A program made the translations under genes and the position numbers. The notes beneath the pieces were generated by a model. The model was not told the origin of the DNA, did no database searches, and worked only from the letters and a program-made list of their open reading frames with translations. Shown here piece by piece: positions 48,501-57,827 of a stretch of DNA of 64,000 bases. Positions within the stretch are counted from its first letter, which is position 1. Every line of letters begins with the position of its first letter. Origin of the DNA: Aplysia californica (Eukaryota; Mollusca; Gastropoda; Aplysiida; Aplysiidae); the NCBI RefSeq assembly GCF_000002075.1, contig NW_004797650.1, positions 308,553-372,552 on the forward strand, given 5' to 3'.

Positions 48501-51500
48501 GTGCCTGTCATGACAGCTGGCTCTATTATCATTTTATGTGAATGTCTGCTATTCTTTTTGATTTTGGGGAGGGGGGTGGGGGTTGTTAACAGTATAGTGG
48601 GACCTATTGTTCTTTTATTCTTGGAGTGAATGCCATGGACACCCTTTTGAAAAACTCCTATGTGAGGAAGTGTGGTCAAATCAGGCACTCGTCAAAATAA
48701 GGAAATCAGAGAAACTGGCATTTTCCCACCAGTTTGGAAATTTTTGTTGAATTTTTGTTTTTTGGCTCGTCCCATTTATGTCCTTATAAATGCAGATTTC
48801 CAGGTGAATTTTACGGAAAAACATTGATCAAAGGCTCAAAATATGTCTTTTTCACTTTTCAAGGTTTCTTTAGCTATTGGAGTTATTAAACTTCGGCTGT
48901 CATTTTCTCGCTAATTTCACCTCTGAAACCAGGTGACTTCACCTCCTTCAATCACATTTATCTTGACTTTTCTTCAAGATAATTTGGATATATATTTCCC
49001 TGGAAGCAAGGCTCGTGAATCAGCTTTCAGACTATACCTTTACTTGAGATGCCCAAAAATTGACGGGCGCCTGATTCCATCGCGTCGTGAGGCATATGTT
49101 TCTGTGTATTACGTGTGTTGTCTGATTGTATACTGTTTAAAATAATGTAAGACGTTTTACTTCAGCCATGTGAAGCATCTTAAAATTAGTTTCTACCTTC
49201 TAAATACTTTTCAATTCTGATATGTTGTAGAGAAATGGATGTCTACAGCTGTGTTGTCATTATGCTTTGCCTTAACTGATTATTATCATTTTCTGTGTCT
49301 TTGTCTTTCAGAGAGCTGCTTTGGGATTTAATGTAACCAAGGTGACACTGGAAACCTTTCTTAAGTGGAAAGAGAGAAAGGTTTGCATTTGTTATTCTTT
49401 GCTTGTTTTTAATCCTTTTTTCTCCCCTTTTGTCTCTCAGCAAACATGGGAGACTACCAGTCTAGACTTGAAGATTCAGTGGTGTCTACTTGTCAGCGCC
49501 CCAAATATGAGCCACATCTGACTAACACCAACCTAAACTTGTGTAACGGAATTTTGTTATATAGATAACCTCTTTTTATAGTATCTTTTGCCTCTAATGG
49601 CAACCTTTCTTGCCATATTTTGATCATTCAAAATTTCTGGGAACACCACGACTTGCCCCTTTTCTCTTGTTTATCTCCTCACAACTCCTACTTGGGCCAA
49701 AAATACACTGCACTGAGTACCAGGTGCTCTGGTATGGTTTGCTCCTTCTTTCCTATCAAACATCTATCGTCCTTATCTCCCCTTCTTCTTTTTTATATTT
49801 GTTACTCTCTTGTAATACCTCTATTCTTCTGGCGCTCATATGACCTTATGCAGTTGCGAGTGCCGTAAAACCTCTACTAAAACTAAAAAACTGAGTACCA
49901 GAACTCTGTTTACTCCCCATCACCAAGAGCTGTCTGTAAGGCAGACACCACTGTAATTTCAAAAGTATTTCAATCTCTGTTTAGAAGACTTATCCAGAAT
50001 TGACAAGATTGTTTCAGAAATGTGTAAGGAAATATTGTGTTGTGGTGGGTAAATATTAAGGCATCATAGTGGAGCATGCAGTTATAATACTGTTCTGATG
50101 AAAAGATCTTCTAATTTTCTGAACATTTTCACTCTGTTGAAATCAGATCATGCAGTTAGAATAGTTACATGGTGATGATCTTTTCTCATCCTAGCTGCAT
50201 TCTCAGATTGTGGGTGGTTGGCGGGTGCTCTGGTGTGGTTTGCTACTTCTTTCCTATGAAACATCTATCGTCCTTATCTCCCCTTCTTCTTTTTTATGTT
50301 TGTTACTCTCTTGTAACACCTGTAATCTTCTGGCGCTCATATGCAGTTGGGAGCGCCGTAAAACCTCAACTAAAACTAAACTAAAACTAATTCTCAGATT
50401 TCCATGATTTTTCTACTGTTACATATAGCTGGAGATGGACAATTGCATGTGATGTTCACAAGAATGACATTTTTACATAAATTTTTACTCTTTTTTTAAT
50501 GTCACCACAGAAAAGAGAAAAGTTGGAGCAGCACTATGAAGAACAGGAAAAGAAGAAAGCTGACTACAAGGCTGGACGCACTGTTGGGGTATGTAGTCAC
50601 TCTATGTGCCGGTATGCTGTTTACTTGGTGGGAAAATGTTCGGTGGCCTAGTGGTTAGTCTCTCGGACTCGCAACCGTAAGGTTGTGGGTTCGAATCCCG
50701 TCAGGGGCCCGACGTTGTGTCCTTGGGAAAGACACTTTACACAAATTTCCCTCACTTCACCCAGGTGGGAATGGGTACCCGGCTATAGATAGCGAAAGAT
50801 CTTGTCAGTTTGTTAGTGTTTGAGCGCTTAATCAGCTGCTTGCACTGTATGCTTCCCGGGAAGCTGAGAATGTTTCGGAGTGTTCTGTGGTCTGCTGGGG
50901 TAATAATAGTTGTAAAGCGCATAGAGCCTGCAGTTGAGCGGGGATATGCGCTATACAAATGCTATTTATTATTATTATTCTTCACTCTTTGCTTGTCACA
51001 GCGTACTGATAGCTAGGTCTTGGTCTATTTCCAGTTACATCTTATTTGATAAAGTTTTTCTATTGTTTGTTTGTATCCTGATGTGAGACCTGTTCATTTT
51101 CTTACTGTTCTCTTTGTATTTCTATTGTTAAATGGTTGGCAGGTGCTCAAGAAGAGTCTGCTCATTTTTGTTGGTAATACAAATCGTGACCCCAGTGCTT
51201 TTTTTGTCATATTTCCATTTTTAAGAACAGTGAAAACAGTACATCACAAAGAGTGAGTTTAAGAAGATGTCACATTTTTACTGTTAAAATAAATGAAGAT
51301 ACGACAAGGAAGCACTGAGGTCACGAAATAGTGCAGTCTGCTTTTAGGTGCTGTATCAACTCATTGCAAATTACAACTTGCCAACAGAAAGATTGTCCTG
51401 TTGTCTCATATATTTTGTACCTGAATGTGGAAGTTATTGTCATTTATGTGTTTATTGGCATGTGTAGGAATATTAAAGTATCATGCAAATTTCACCTGCA

Positions 51501-54500
51501 TTCTACTTGTAGATTGGACCTCTTGCTGGATGCCAGAATTTCAAAGTTTGTTTCCTTTCATAACAGATCAGTGGTCGTCAAATGTTTGAGTTCAATCCTG
51601 ACCTTATCAAGGATGATGATGATGAAGCCCAAGATGGAGCAGTTGCCATAGAACGGGAAGAGGTTTGTGTGTTTCTTTTGACGATTATGTTCTTCAGATT
51701 TACTCCACAACATTATCATCTTTCATTAGCTGTGAAATGTTTTGGGTTTTCTTGGTCTGCTTTATATTCTGCGTCTTCCCTCCTTCTAAAACCCTGCATT
51801 TATACATTTCTTTACATCTACTAGAGGGTTAAGTGCTCAACTGTAGGGGCGGGCACGAGACGAGCCGAGTACTCGTTTATCACGAGAAACGCCCTGCCCG
51901 TCGCTTCTCGGGCACTAAACTACTGCTCGGTACCAAGACTTGATACTGCTCGTTGGCTTGACATAACGAGTAACAGTAACGAGAGTGAGAGGCGAGAAAT
52001 GACAACGCAGACAGTGCCACCCATCACCGTGTCGTCCTGTGTGTGAAACTGAAAGGGAGGGGAGAGGGTGGCGAGACGAGGCGGGTGGGGAGTTGATTGG
52101 GGCCTAGGCCTTGATCTCCCTACCTTCCTTCACCGCCTGCGCCTGCGCAACAGGGCAAGCCTAGTTTCTAAGTTTAGATCCCCGCCACGATCGGCCTTCC
52201 CGCTAAACGAGTTGCTCGTTTTGTGGGGCGAGAAGAGAAATCTCGGCCACGGCCGTCCTTCTCTGCTGAACGAGTGGCTCGAACTGCGGGGCGAGAAGAG
52301 AAATTGGTCCCGAAATGAGAAGTATTGCTCGAGGCACGAGACGCGAAGTATTTCTCGTTCCCGGGACCGGTCTCGGCGAGAAGTAGGTCAGCTTCTCGGT
52401 CTTCTCGCTCGTGAAGGAAAAAGCGCTTCCTGCCCGTCTCTACTCAACTGCCACTGGATTCAGTACAATAATTGTTTCTTTATACCAGACAGAATTAAAG
52501 ATAATTCGACCTTCTGATGCCACAACTCATAATGTAGCAATGCCAATCCCCCGCTGCGCCTTGTGCTGGAAATCGGCCTCCGCGCGAGGGGTATTTTTTG
52601 GGCCGCTCGGAATCAGAAGTGACTCTCTTCTAAGTTTAGTTACGGGAAAACTCCTGGACGAAAATAAATGAAACTCGGCAACCAACCAGAGGAAAGTTTA
52701 AACTAACGACATGCCAGCGTACAATCCCGAACGATTACTAGAACCAGAGATATTGCCGTGTTTGTGAGAATTTCCTCTGCGGTTCGAAAACTAAGCGGAG
52801 CTGCGGGTTGATCGCCGACCACACAAGCGCCCCACATGTCTTCTTTATTGCTGTAAAATTTCAGATCTCTGCGTTTAGTAGATTTTCCGTACCAACTTAA
52901 AATTACCACCCACCCATTGATAAAACACTAGATCTAGAAACTTAATCGCGCATTCCAAACGCGAGGTGCCGGCATGCAAGAGGCGCGTGATCGCTAGGCG
53001 GCATGTGATTGGCTGCCTATAACCAAATGGGTCACCGATGACTACATCGCGGGTTTTCCCGATAGCGCTTTACTGAGTTTTAGAAGGGGTGATCGCGTCG
53101 CGGTAAAAACGATGTCACGCAATTCAACAAATTTCACGCAAATATCAGTCTTTAAGATCCAAAGTAATGAAGACAACGAAAAAGTGATAGCAGAACTAGA
53201 ATTGGCACTAAAAATCACATGGAGATGCCAAGTTTCATTCATATGCTCCAATTCATTACTGGCTTATGAACAGTTTTTCCTCAAAATACATCAAAACATG
53301 TCCCACATTTTGGCGATTTTTTCCTATATGAAGGTCCTCCAACATTTTGCAAACAAAAATCCCAATAACTTTTTTATTTATCAATGGATTTTTAAAATTT
53401 AAAAACCACAGTTCTTAGAATTTACTCTAGTTTCATTTAAGCCCATTTTTAAGCAATTCGGATGAAAATTTAATTTTTCATTGTCATTGCTACATAATGT
53501 TAATTTTAAAGTGCTCGTTAGGTTGTGTTTTGAAAGTATTCATGATACCATGAATGTATGCAAGATTTTTGAATGATAGAAGTAGGTCAGTGTGCCCAGG
53601 CTGCAGTGCTATATGTGCTCCCCACTACTAGGCGACTAAAATAGTAGATCTGAATGAACAGGCTGGTCAAATGAATAAGTGTGGGGGGGGGGGGGTACTC
53701 TAAATCTATAAATTGACTTTTAACCCCTCATCTCATTATTCATTTCATGGCTTTCTTTAAATACCCCTTTGAAAAATAAACCCATCCCCCCCCCCCCCCC
53801 CCCCCCCCCCGAACGCGGACTACAGAACATGAGATACACACAGGCATACAGTATACTTTCAGGAGGCATGGGCTCTGGTCCATCAGGTTGCGGCGTGGAT
53901 TAAGTCGAACAAATAATTATTACGCAGCCCTGTTGTCACTAAATTTGTCTCATAGCTTTTGTTTTTGACTTGTCAGGAGGAGATGGATGAGTTCAAGGTA
54001 GTGGACGTGGATTTGTCCAACTTCAAGGCCACCGATGTGGACGCTTCAGGGACGCAAGCCACCGCTGACAGGCTGAGTACTGCAGTCACCGTCAATGGAA
54101 CCTCCGAGCACCAAGGTACTACTTGTTTCTTTGATGTACATAGGGAGAGGAGGTGGTGACTTTTCTGGTGTAAAGTCTCTCATTTGGACTGCTTTTCAGT
54201 GTTCCTTTTGTCCAATTCCTAATCTGTTTATGGGGGGGGGGGGGGGGGAGGGCATAGGTTGACTATGGGGGAGCAAAGAATAACGCCTGCCGTAATACTG
54301 TGTGTCGTAAGAGGCGACTAAAGGTGCATAGGTAATACTGTGTGTCGCAAGAGGCGACTAAGGGTGCATAGGTAATACTGTGTTGCAAGAGGCGACTAAG
54401 GGTGCATAGGTAATACTGTGTCGCAAGAGGCGACTAAGGGTGCATAGGTAATACTGCGTGTCAAGACAGGTTCAAAACAGATATTTAATTTAGATTTTTT

Positions 54501-55543
54501 AGATTTGCTCTCATCTTGATGAGACAGATGTGTAGAAGATCTAAATTCTTGTTTAACTCTATATCTGGCTTAGGCACGTTCCTTTATGACTATGACGACT
54601 TCGACATCATATTTACTTTTCAGCAATTGTCATCGGGATTTCATTCATTAGATAACCTATCGAAGTAGGTTCATTTGTTTTGATTTAATTACCAATTTAG
54701 TAATGTTTTCGTCATTTTTAGATTTAGTAGGCTACCAAAAATGGGCCGTGGCATAGTGGGTTTATCCCCCACGGAGAGGAAAGAGTTAAAAAAAAGAGAT
54801 GAATATATATGGAATCTCCCCCCCCCCCCCCCCCCCCCCCCAGGGCAGTGCTACAGACTGAAGTGTCTTTGGGTCATTCCCAAAAGGGGGACATTAACAT
54901 CTCGAGTTCTTATGCACATTAGAATTGTAATTGTAAATGGGCTGATTCATCAATGTCATGCTCATAACTGTGCCTGAACTTCAAGAGGGAGTTGCTGCTT
55001 TTTCTTTCCTCATCCTATCCTCATTTTCCTCTACTTCTTTTGTATGTTTGTCACACTCTTGTGACCCACTATTTCCAGGGTGCCTTGATAGTCGAAGTAG
55101 ACTTTGTGCTGTTGAAGCTAGAGAGGTGAGCAGAGTAAGTCTGATTCCCTGTGAGGACTTCTCTATTGACATCCACCCCTTAGCGTTCATATGACCTTAT
55201 GCAGTTGCGAGCGCTGTAAAATCTCTACTAAAAAAATATATGGAATCTAGATCTTGGCAGTATAGAATAGACACCATGAATGAAAGTGGTATTTTTCTGT
55301 TTTCATCTTGGACCACTCTTACTGTTCTCAGAGTCTGGCAAGCTGGATGAGGCAGCTGCCCTCCCGTCTGATGCCAAGACGCGACTTCAAGAAGAGACGG
55401 ACGCTGCTATCGCTGCTGCTGTGGATGCCACCATCAACGGTGACCTTGACATTGACGAAGACCTGTTTGCCGGAGATGATATCGACTTGGTAGAGGAGGA
55501 TCTGGAGACCCTTGAACTGGAAGACGACCCAGTCGGCTTGTGA
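33593..55543 (+). CDS. ZC3H15: Zinc finger CCCH domain-containing protein 15 (DRG family regulatory protein 1)
   Basis: Twelve exons, complete: 33593-33664, 41405-41506, 42121-42229, 44514-44648, 46207-46298, 47188-47290, 47895-47971, 49312-49380, 50511-50588, 51567-51662, 53977-54115, 55332-55543. The 1,284 coding bases give 427 residues (the human protein is about 426). The start is the MPPKKKS N-terminus typical of the family, followed by a Lys-rich tract and [16 protein letters not shown]. First CCCH finger: C103, C111, C117, H121. Second: C172, C190, C196, H200, with KYGWFWECP between. A DFRP-type segment ([20 protein letters not shown]) and a coiled, charged helix follow, and the C-terminus is acidic ([12 protein letters not shown]). 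The known partner is the GTPase DRG1, which it stabilises, at ribosomes. Intron 1 is 7.7 kb and carries a LINE; introns 3, 4, 5, 8, 9, 10 and 11 carry SINEs or DNA transposons. No break in the reading frame is seen. Confidence 0.96.
34030..34240. repeat. G-run palindrome modules, copies 2 and 3
   Basis: Recurring GGGTTCAAGGGGGGTCTCCC, GGGGGGTCACCCCTGAC and TTCAGGGGGGTTTCCCCCCT, each a G-run followed by its complement and TGAC. In ZC3H15 intron 1. Confidence 0.65.
34945..35065. repeat. G-run palindrome module, copy 4
   Basis: TTCAGGGGGGCTTGTCCCCC then TGACCGAATAAAAATATGG, a second G-run, and TTTGATGTTTTGCAGTTAGG. Same order of parts as 29060-29200. Confidence 0.7.
35089..35240 (+). repeat. 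Direct repeat, right copy
   Basis: Matches 28818-28983. Followed at 35327-35420 by GGTGAGAATAGCC motifs in both orientations, like the surroundings of the left copy. Confidence 0.88.
35978..36476. mobile_element. Fold-back element with long inverted ends
   Basis: Left arm about 35978-36050 (TATTTCTCCGAACATTCGGG ... AACGGTTTCCATTCTCGAG); right arm about 36408-36476 is its complement with few changes. It encloses a G14 run beside a T run and about 350 bases of unique DNA. No transposase; family not assigned. In ZC3H15 intron 1. Confidence 0.7.
36625..38878 (-). mobile_element. Non-LTR retrotransposon (LINE), 5'-truncated, antisense in ZC3H15 intron 1
   Basis: Minus-strand frames show reverse transcriptase: the fingers block ([49 protein letters not shown]) at 38355-37819, the first catalytic block [10 protein letters not shown] near 37720, and the [12 protein letters not shown] catalytic box near 37400. 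[13 protein letters not shown], typical of the thumb side, is near 37230. The 3' end has a short (ATG)n-type tail at 36625. An 8-base duplication GAGTGAAT lies at 36617-36624 and 38879-38886. The 5' end falls in the end of the endonuclease region. Frames shift between blocks, so it is inactive. The sequence is of the kind often mis-annotated as craniofacial development protein 2; RTE-like is likely, but the clade is uncertain. Confidence 0.9.
40208..40315 (+). repeat. 105-base repeat, left copy
   Basis: TTCGTAACAACAAAAGCGTC ... GAGAGGGAGTTATTTATG. Its partner is at 41086-41190 with GCAACAGCGTCTATAAGGG and GAGAGGGGGTTATTTATA. May be a MITE; ends unclear. Confidence 0.6.
40387..40553. repeat. 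Dispersed repeat G, copy 2
   Basis: CAACAGTACACGCTGAGTGA, GGAACGTCTGACGTGATAGG and TTGCTGATAAGGTTCGCATC parallel 28260-28400. It carries extra bases after the CCCGGG. Confidence 0.65.
41086..41190 (+). repeat. 105-base repeat, right copy
   Basis: Diverged partner of 40208-40315, just upstream of ZC3H15 exon 2. Confidence 0.6.
42690..43214 (-). mobile_element. Family B SINE, copy 2
   Basis: Reverse copy: the complement of the shared 3' module starts near 42707 (GTTTTACGGCGCTCGCAACT); the tRNA-like head is at 43140-43214 with B box complement CCGGATTCGAACCCGGGACC. In ZC3H15 intron 3. Confidence 0.9.
43255..43378. mobile_element. 124-bp TTAA-flanked MITE (piggyBac-type)
   Basis: Ends CACTTTGCCGTCACA and TGTGATGGCATAGTG are inverted repeats with two mismatches. 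TTAA on both sides (43251-43254, 43379-43382). TTAA duplication is the piggyBac signature; a Kolobok-type origin is possible. Confidence 0.72.
43464..44425. mobile_element. 962-bp twin DNA transposon, copy 1
   Basis: Inverted ends TGTAGCAATGCCAAT / ATTGTCATTGCTACA, 3-base duplication TAG (43461-43463, 44426-44428). Aligns without gaps to 52533-53494 with about a dozen substitutions. Short open frames on both strands (about 96 and 68 codons) exist in both copies, but I recognise no domain. In ZC3H15 intron 3. Confidence 0.88.
45030..45457 (-). mobile_element. Probable piggyBac 5'-end relic
   Basis: Read on the minus strand from TTAA (45461-45458), it begins CCCACTTAGAGTGCTGATTG, a piggyBac-like end. 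About 200 bases further, an acidic frame reads [20 protein letters not shown], like the N-terminus of piggyBac transposases. The left end was not found and the rest of the transposase is absent. In ZC3H15 intron 4. Confidence 0.4.
45580..46104 (-). mobile_element. Family B SINE, copy 3
   Basis: Reverse copy with the complement of the 3' module at 45598 onward and the tRNA-like head at about 46030-46104 (GGCCACGAGAGCCCCC end). Ends about 100 bases before ZC3H15 exon 5. More diverged than copy 1. Confidence 0.9.
46470..46657 (+). mobile_element. Family A retroposon, copy 4, full length
   Basis: 188 bp from GGTGGGTGGTTGGCGGGTGC to an ACTAAACTAAACTA tail, with a 12-base duplication AAGCTTCAGCTT at 46458-46469 and 46658-46669. 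Good reference copy for the family. Confidence 0.92.
46844..46990 (+). mobile_element. Family A retroposon, copy 5, 3' end lost
   Basis: GTTGGCAGGTGCTCTGGTGT to TTCGGCACTTATATGACC. The second half of the 3' module and the tail are missing. Confidence 0.82.
48661..49093 (-). mobile_element. Mariner-like MITE, copy 1
   Basis: Left end TGTGAGGAAGTGTGGTCAAA, right end complement CGCGTCGTGAGGCA, TA on both sides. The inside matches 60278-60721 in reverse orientation. In ZC3H15 intron 7, between exons ending 47971 and starting 49312. Confidence 0.7.
49724..49889 (+). mobile_element. Family A retroposon, copy 6, 5'-truncated
   Basis: Lacks about the first 20 bases (starts GTGCTCTGGTATGG), yet has a perfect 12-base duplication ACTGAGTACCAG (49712-49723, 49890-49901). 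The truncation therefore happened at insertion. Confidence 0.9.
50210..50389 (+). mobile_element. Family A retroposon, copy 7
   Basis: 180 bp, 11-base duplication ATTCTCAGATT (50199-50209, 50390-50400). The loop of its 3' hairpin is shortened, but both stem arms remain. Confidence 0.9.
50635..50985 (+). mobile_element. tRNA-derived SINE with a conserved central block
   Basis: A box TGGCCTAGTGG and B box GGTTCGAATCC, then GTCCTTGGGAAAGACACTTT and CACTTCACCCAGGTGGGAAT, which look like the central domain shared by several animal SINE superfamilies (Deu-like). Tail AGCGCATAGAGCCT ... GATATGCGCTATACAAATGC with TTATTATTATT. In ZC3H15 intron 9, right after the exon ending 50588. Confidence 0.85.
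51844..52442. mobile_element. 599-bp hAT-like non-autonomous transposon, GC-rich
   Basis: Perfect 8-base duplication CTCAACTG (51836-51843, 52443-52450). Ends TAGGGGCGGGCACGAG and the complement of TAGAGACGGGCAGGAAG. The interior is CG-rich and packed with CGAGAAG / CTTCTCG motifs. No transposase. In ZC3H15 intron 10, just after the exon ending 51662. Confidence 0.88.
52533..53494. mobile_element. 962-bp twin DNA transposon, copy 2
   Basis: Same ends and length as 43464-44425, with a 3-base duplication TAA (52530-52532, 53495-53497). About 1.3 percent different by eye, so both copies are recent. In ZC3H15 intron 10, about 80 bases after the hAT-like element. Confidence 0.9.
53786..53810. repeat. 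C25 homopolymer
   Basis: Twenty-five C; a G13 run lies at about 53684. Homopolymer length is unreliable in assemblies. Confidence 0.9.
54290..54465. repeat. 36-40-bp tandem repeat in ZC3H15 intron 11
   Basis: Four to five units of TAATACTGTGTGTCGCAAGA with GGCGACTAAGGGTGCATAGG; later units are 2-4 bases shorter. Confidence 0.9.
54819..55235 (+). mobile_element. Family C retroposon, copy 2
   Basis: Starts with 23 C, then AGGGCAGTGCTACAGACTGA, ends with the shared 3' module and CTCTACTAAAAAA. A 13-base duplication ATATATGGAATCT lies at 54806-54818 and 55236-55248. Inserted about 95 bases before the last ZC3H15 exon. Confidence 0.9.
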
Positions 55544-57600
55544 TGTCGGCTCATGCACGTGTTTGCGTGTGTGTTCCTCCTTGGTTTTGTCCTCTCTCCT
55601 CTCCTTGGTCCCCATGTATGCTTGTGTAAAGTGTTGGAAGCTCGAGTCCATTTTATTAGAAGTTGTCACAGGGTTTTATGCTGTTCCTGACAGTTCTCCT
55701 GTTCTCACTTGCCCTCTATTCTCACTTGCCCTCTATTCTCACTTGCCCTCTATTCTCACTTGCCCTCTATTCTCTCTTGCCCTGAGTTTAAGTAGGTTTT
55801 TTTCTTCTTCTCAGTTCTGGTCAGTCCCGTAAGTGTGGTATTGCGTCACAGTATAGGGCACGTTCACTCTATAAGATACATGTTTATGCTGCCTTATATA
55901 TGTGTGATGGCACAGGATAGTCTAGCACAAAGGTCCCCAAATCATTATTGACATGATTCCAACGATTTTGCAATTCTGAAAATTCTGAACGTTGTTCACA
56001 CAACAGTAGCAGACATCTTGCAAGCACAACAGTCCATTGAGTTGCCTCTATGTTACTATATATAGCTTGTTTCTGAGGGGCTCTAGCCATGTGATCAGTC
56101 TTGGTCTGTATATATTTTAGTATACAGTCTAAATGTTTTAATATGGAATGCTAGTTTTGCTTTTGAGAAAATTAATTTTGTCCCTGCTTTTCCCAATCAA
56201 CTCAGTGTCAATGTTTGCGGCTTTTACCAAGTTTTCCTGAAGCCTTAAACACGTATTTAATTTTTAACAAACTATCCAAGTTTGTGGAAAGTGATACCTA
56301 AATGAGTACTGTCGAATTTCTGACTCCTTAATGAAAATATTTTCTTCTGTTGGAAAGTGCTCTGTGAAAAGGGTGTCAGGGTTGAATTCTATGCTTCTTT
56401 CAAATCAATGTAAGTGCTTAAAACTTGTGTCTCCGATAGAGTAAAAAATCATCTTCCTTTTCATTTGATCAGGCCCATACCGGTAAATGTCCTATGTGAT
56501 ACTAGAAAATTTGTTGACATTTCCAGACCTGACCCATGCTTTTGAAATAATTTGAGGTGAGGAATAATTTTTTTCAGGACAGTTGTCCACAGTGAGTTCA
56601 TTATAGTTTTGTCTTCACAATCACAAAATTATTGCTTATGTTATGGAACTTTATGTCATTGTGGCTCATCTTTTCTCTGTAGTATCATCAGTTTGTTCTG
56701 AAGGTGTAGGTCACAGGGAGTCAAGTCCACTGCCCTTTCTCCTCTTCTCTTATTTTTCTGAGTTGGAATCTTTTTTTTTTTTCAGTTCAGATATTTGATA
56801 TATCAGTGAGATGGCTGGTTTAAAATTAGCGTCTGGGGACTTTTGTGTACATGTGAGCAAAATTTGAGAGAAAGTAAATGTTAGGTGAGAGGCCACCAGG
56901 CTGTTTCTTCAAAACCTTCTTGAAACTGTTTGAAAGGATTACAATCACTCTTATCAGCTGTTACTTGTTGAGTGAGATTGTCGAAAGATGCCTAGATAAG
57001 ATGAGGTAAAGTTTTCGTAAATGAAAAACTGGCTTTATTATATATATGTTTTATCTCAAGTCAGTTTTGAATGATTTCCCGTGCCCTCCCCCCTTTGTGT
57101 TTGTTCAGCAAAGACAAATGTTTGGTTCTTTGTTTCGTAGTATTGGCTTGTGGTAATGGATGCCCATTTGCAGAGTGGCTTTGTGTGTAGTTGAGAACGG
57201 TTATTTTCATAATGTGAAAGTTTGCCAAAGACTTATGCATTCTTTTGTTTAGCGGATTACCATCTTTTCCTGCTGGATATGTGCTAATTAGCAGAATTTT
57301 TCTATCTCTATTTCCTCCGCAGGTCTCTATTCTTTTGTTGTCTTTCGTTAATACAAATTGCTACCACAATACATATGTACAACACTGTTAGTCATGATAA
57401 GTCATATGATCGCCGGATTTTTATTGTACATTATATGTACTCACACATGTGGTAGTCCTAGGTCAGGGCAGAGTGGAGTGACGCTTTGTCCTATGATGAC
57501 CTCTGACCCCGTACTTCAAAGACTGGACAAGACTGAACATTAAAACACAGATTAATGCTCTCAGTAGTTTCTTTGTTGGTTTCTTTCTTTTCCTCTTTGC
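55544..57600. other. ZC3H15 3' UTR and downstream flank
   Basis: AT-rich, no coding sequence. Holds a 17-bp tandem repeat at 55702-55784. I found no convincing AATAAA, so the transcript end is unknown. Confidence 0.45.
55702..55784. repeat. 17-bp pyrimidine-rich tandem repeat, likely in the ZC3H15 3' UTR
   Basis: Unit TCTCACTTGCCCTCTAT, four perfect copies and a variant fifth. Confidence 0.9.
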
Positions 57601-57628
57601 TGTGTCGGAAACATGCGGACACTTTAAG

Positions 57629-57817
57629 CGTGGGTGGTTGGCGGGTGCTCTGGTGTGGTTTGCTTCTTCTTTCCTATCAGACATCTATCATCCTTATCTC
57701 CATTTTTTCTGTTTTATGTTTGTTACTCTCCTGTAACACCTCTAATCTTCTGGCGCTCTTATAACCGTATGCAGTTGTGAGCGCCATAAAACCTCTACTA
57801 AAACTAAACTAAGAAAG
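57629..57817 (+). mobile_element. Family A retroposon, copy 8
   Basis: Full length, flanked by GACACTTTAAG / GACACTTCAAG, an 11-base duplication with one change. It abuts the pogo-like element at 57828. Confidence 0.87.
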
Positions 57818-57827
57818 ACACTTCAAG

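Noticed and set aside
21864-50705. tRNA genes at 21864, 25441, 43140, 46030 and 50640
   Set aside because: Each is the head of a SINE with a body, a tail and, where checked, target duplications; the cloverleafs are imperfect.
52068-52517. 149-codon Arg/Leu-rich open frame
   Set aside because: It runs through the CG-rich hAT-like element and past its end into the flank; no domain, codon pattern or splice support.
43634-53402. Paired open frames (96 and 68 codons) in the 962-bp twins as conserved proteins
   Set aside because: With only about 1.3 percent divergence, intact frames are expected by chance; no recognisable domain.
7163-57764. A recurring hydrophobic peptide ([14 protein letters not shown]...[11 protein letters not shown]) seen at eight places
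   Set aside because: It is the chance reading frame of family A copies; it carries no start in common and the tail and duplications show it is retroposon DNA.
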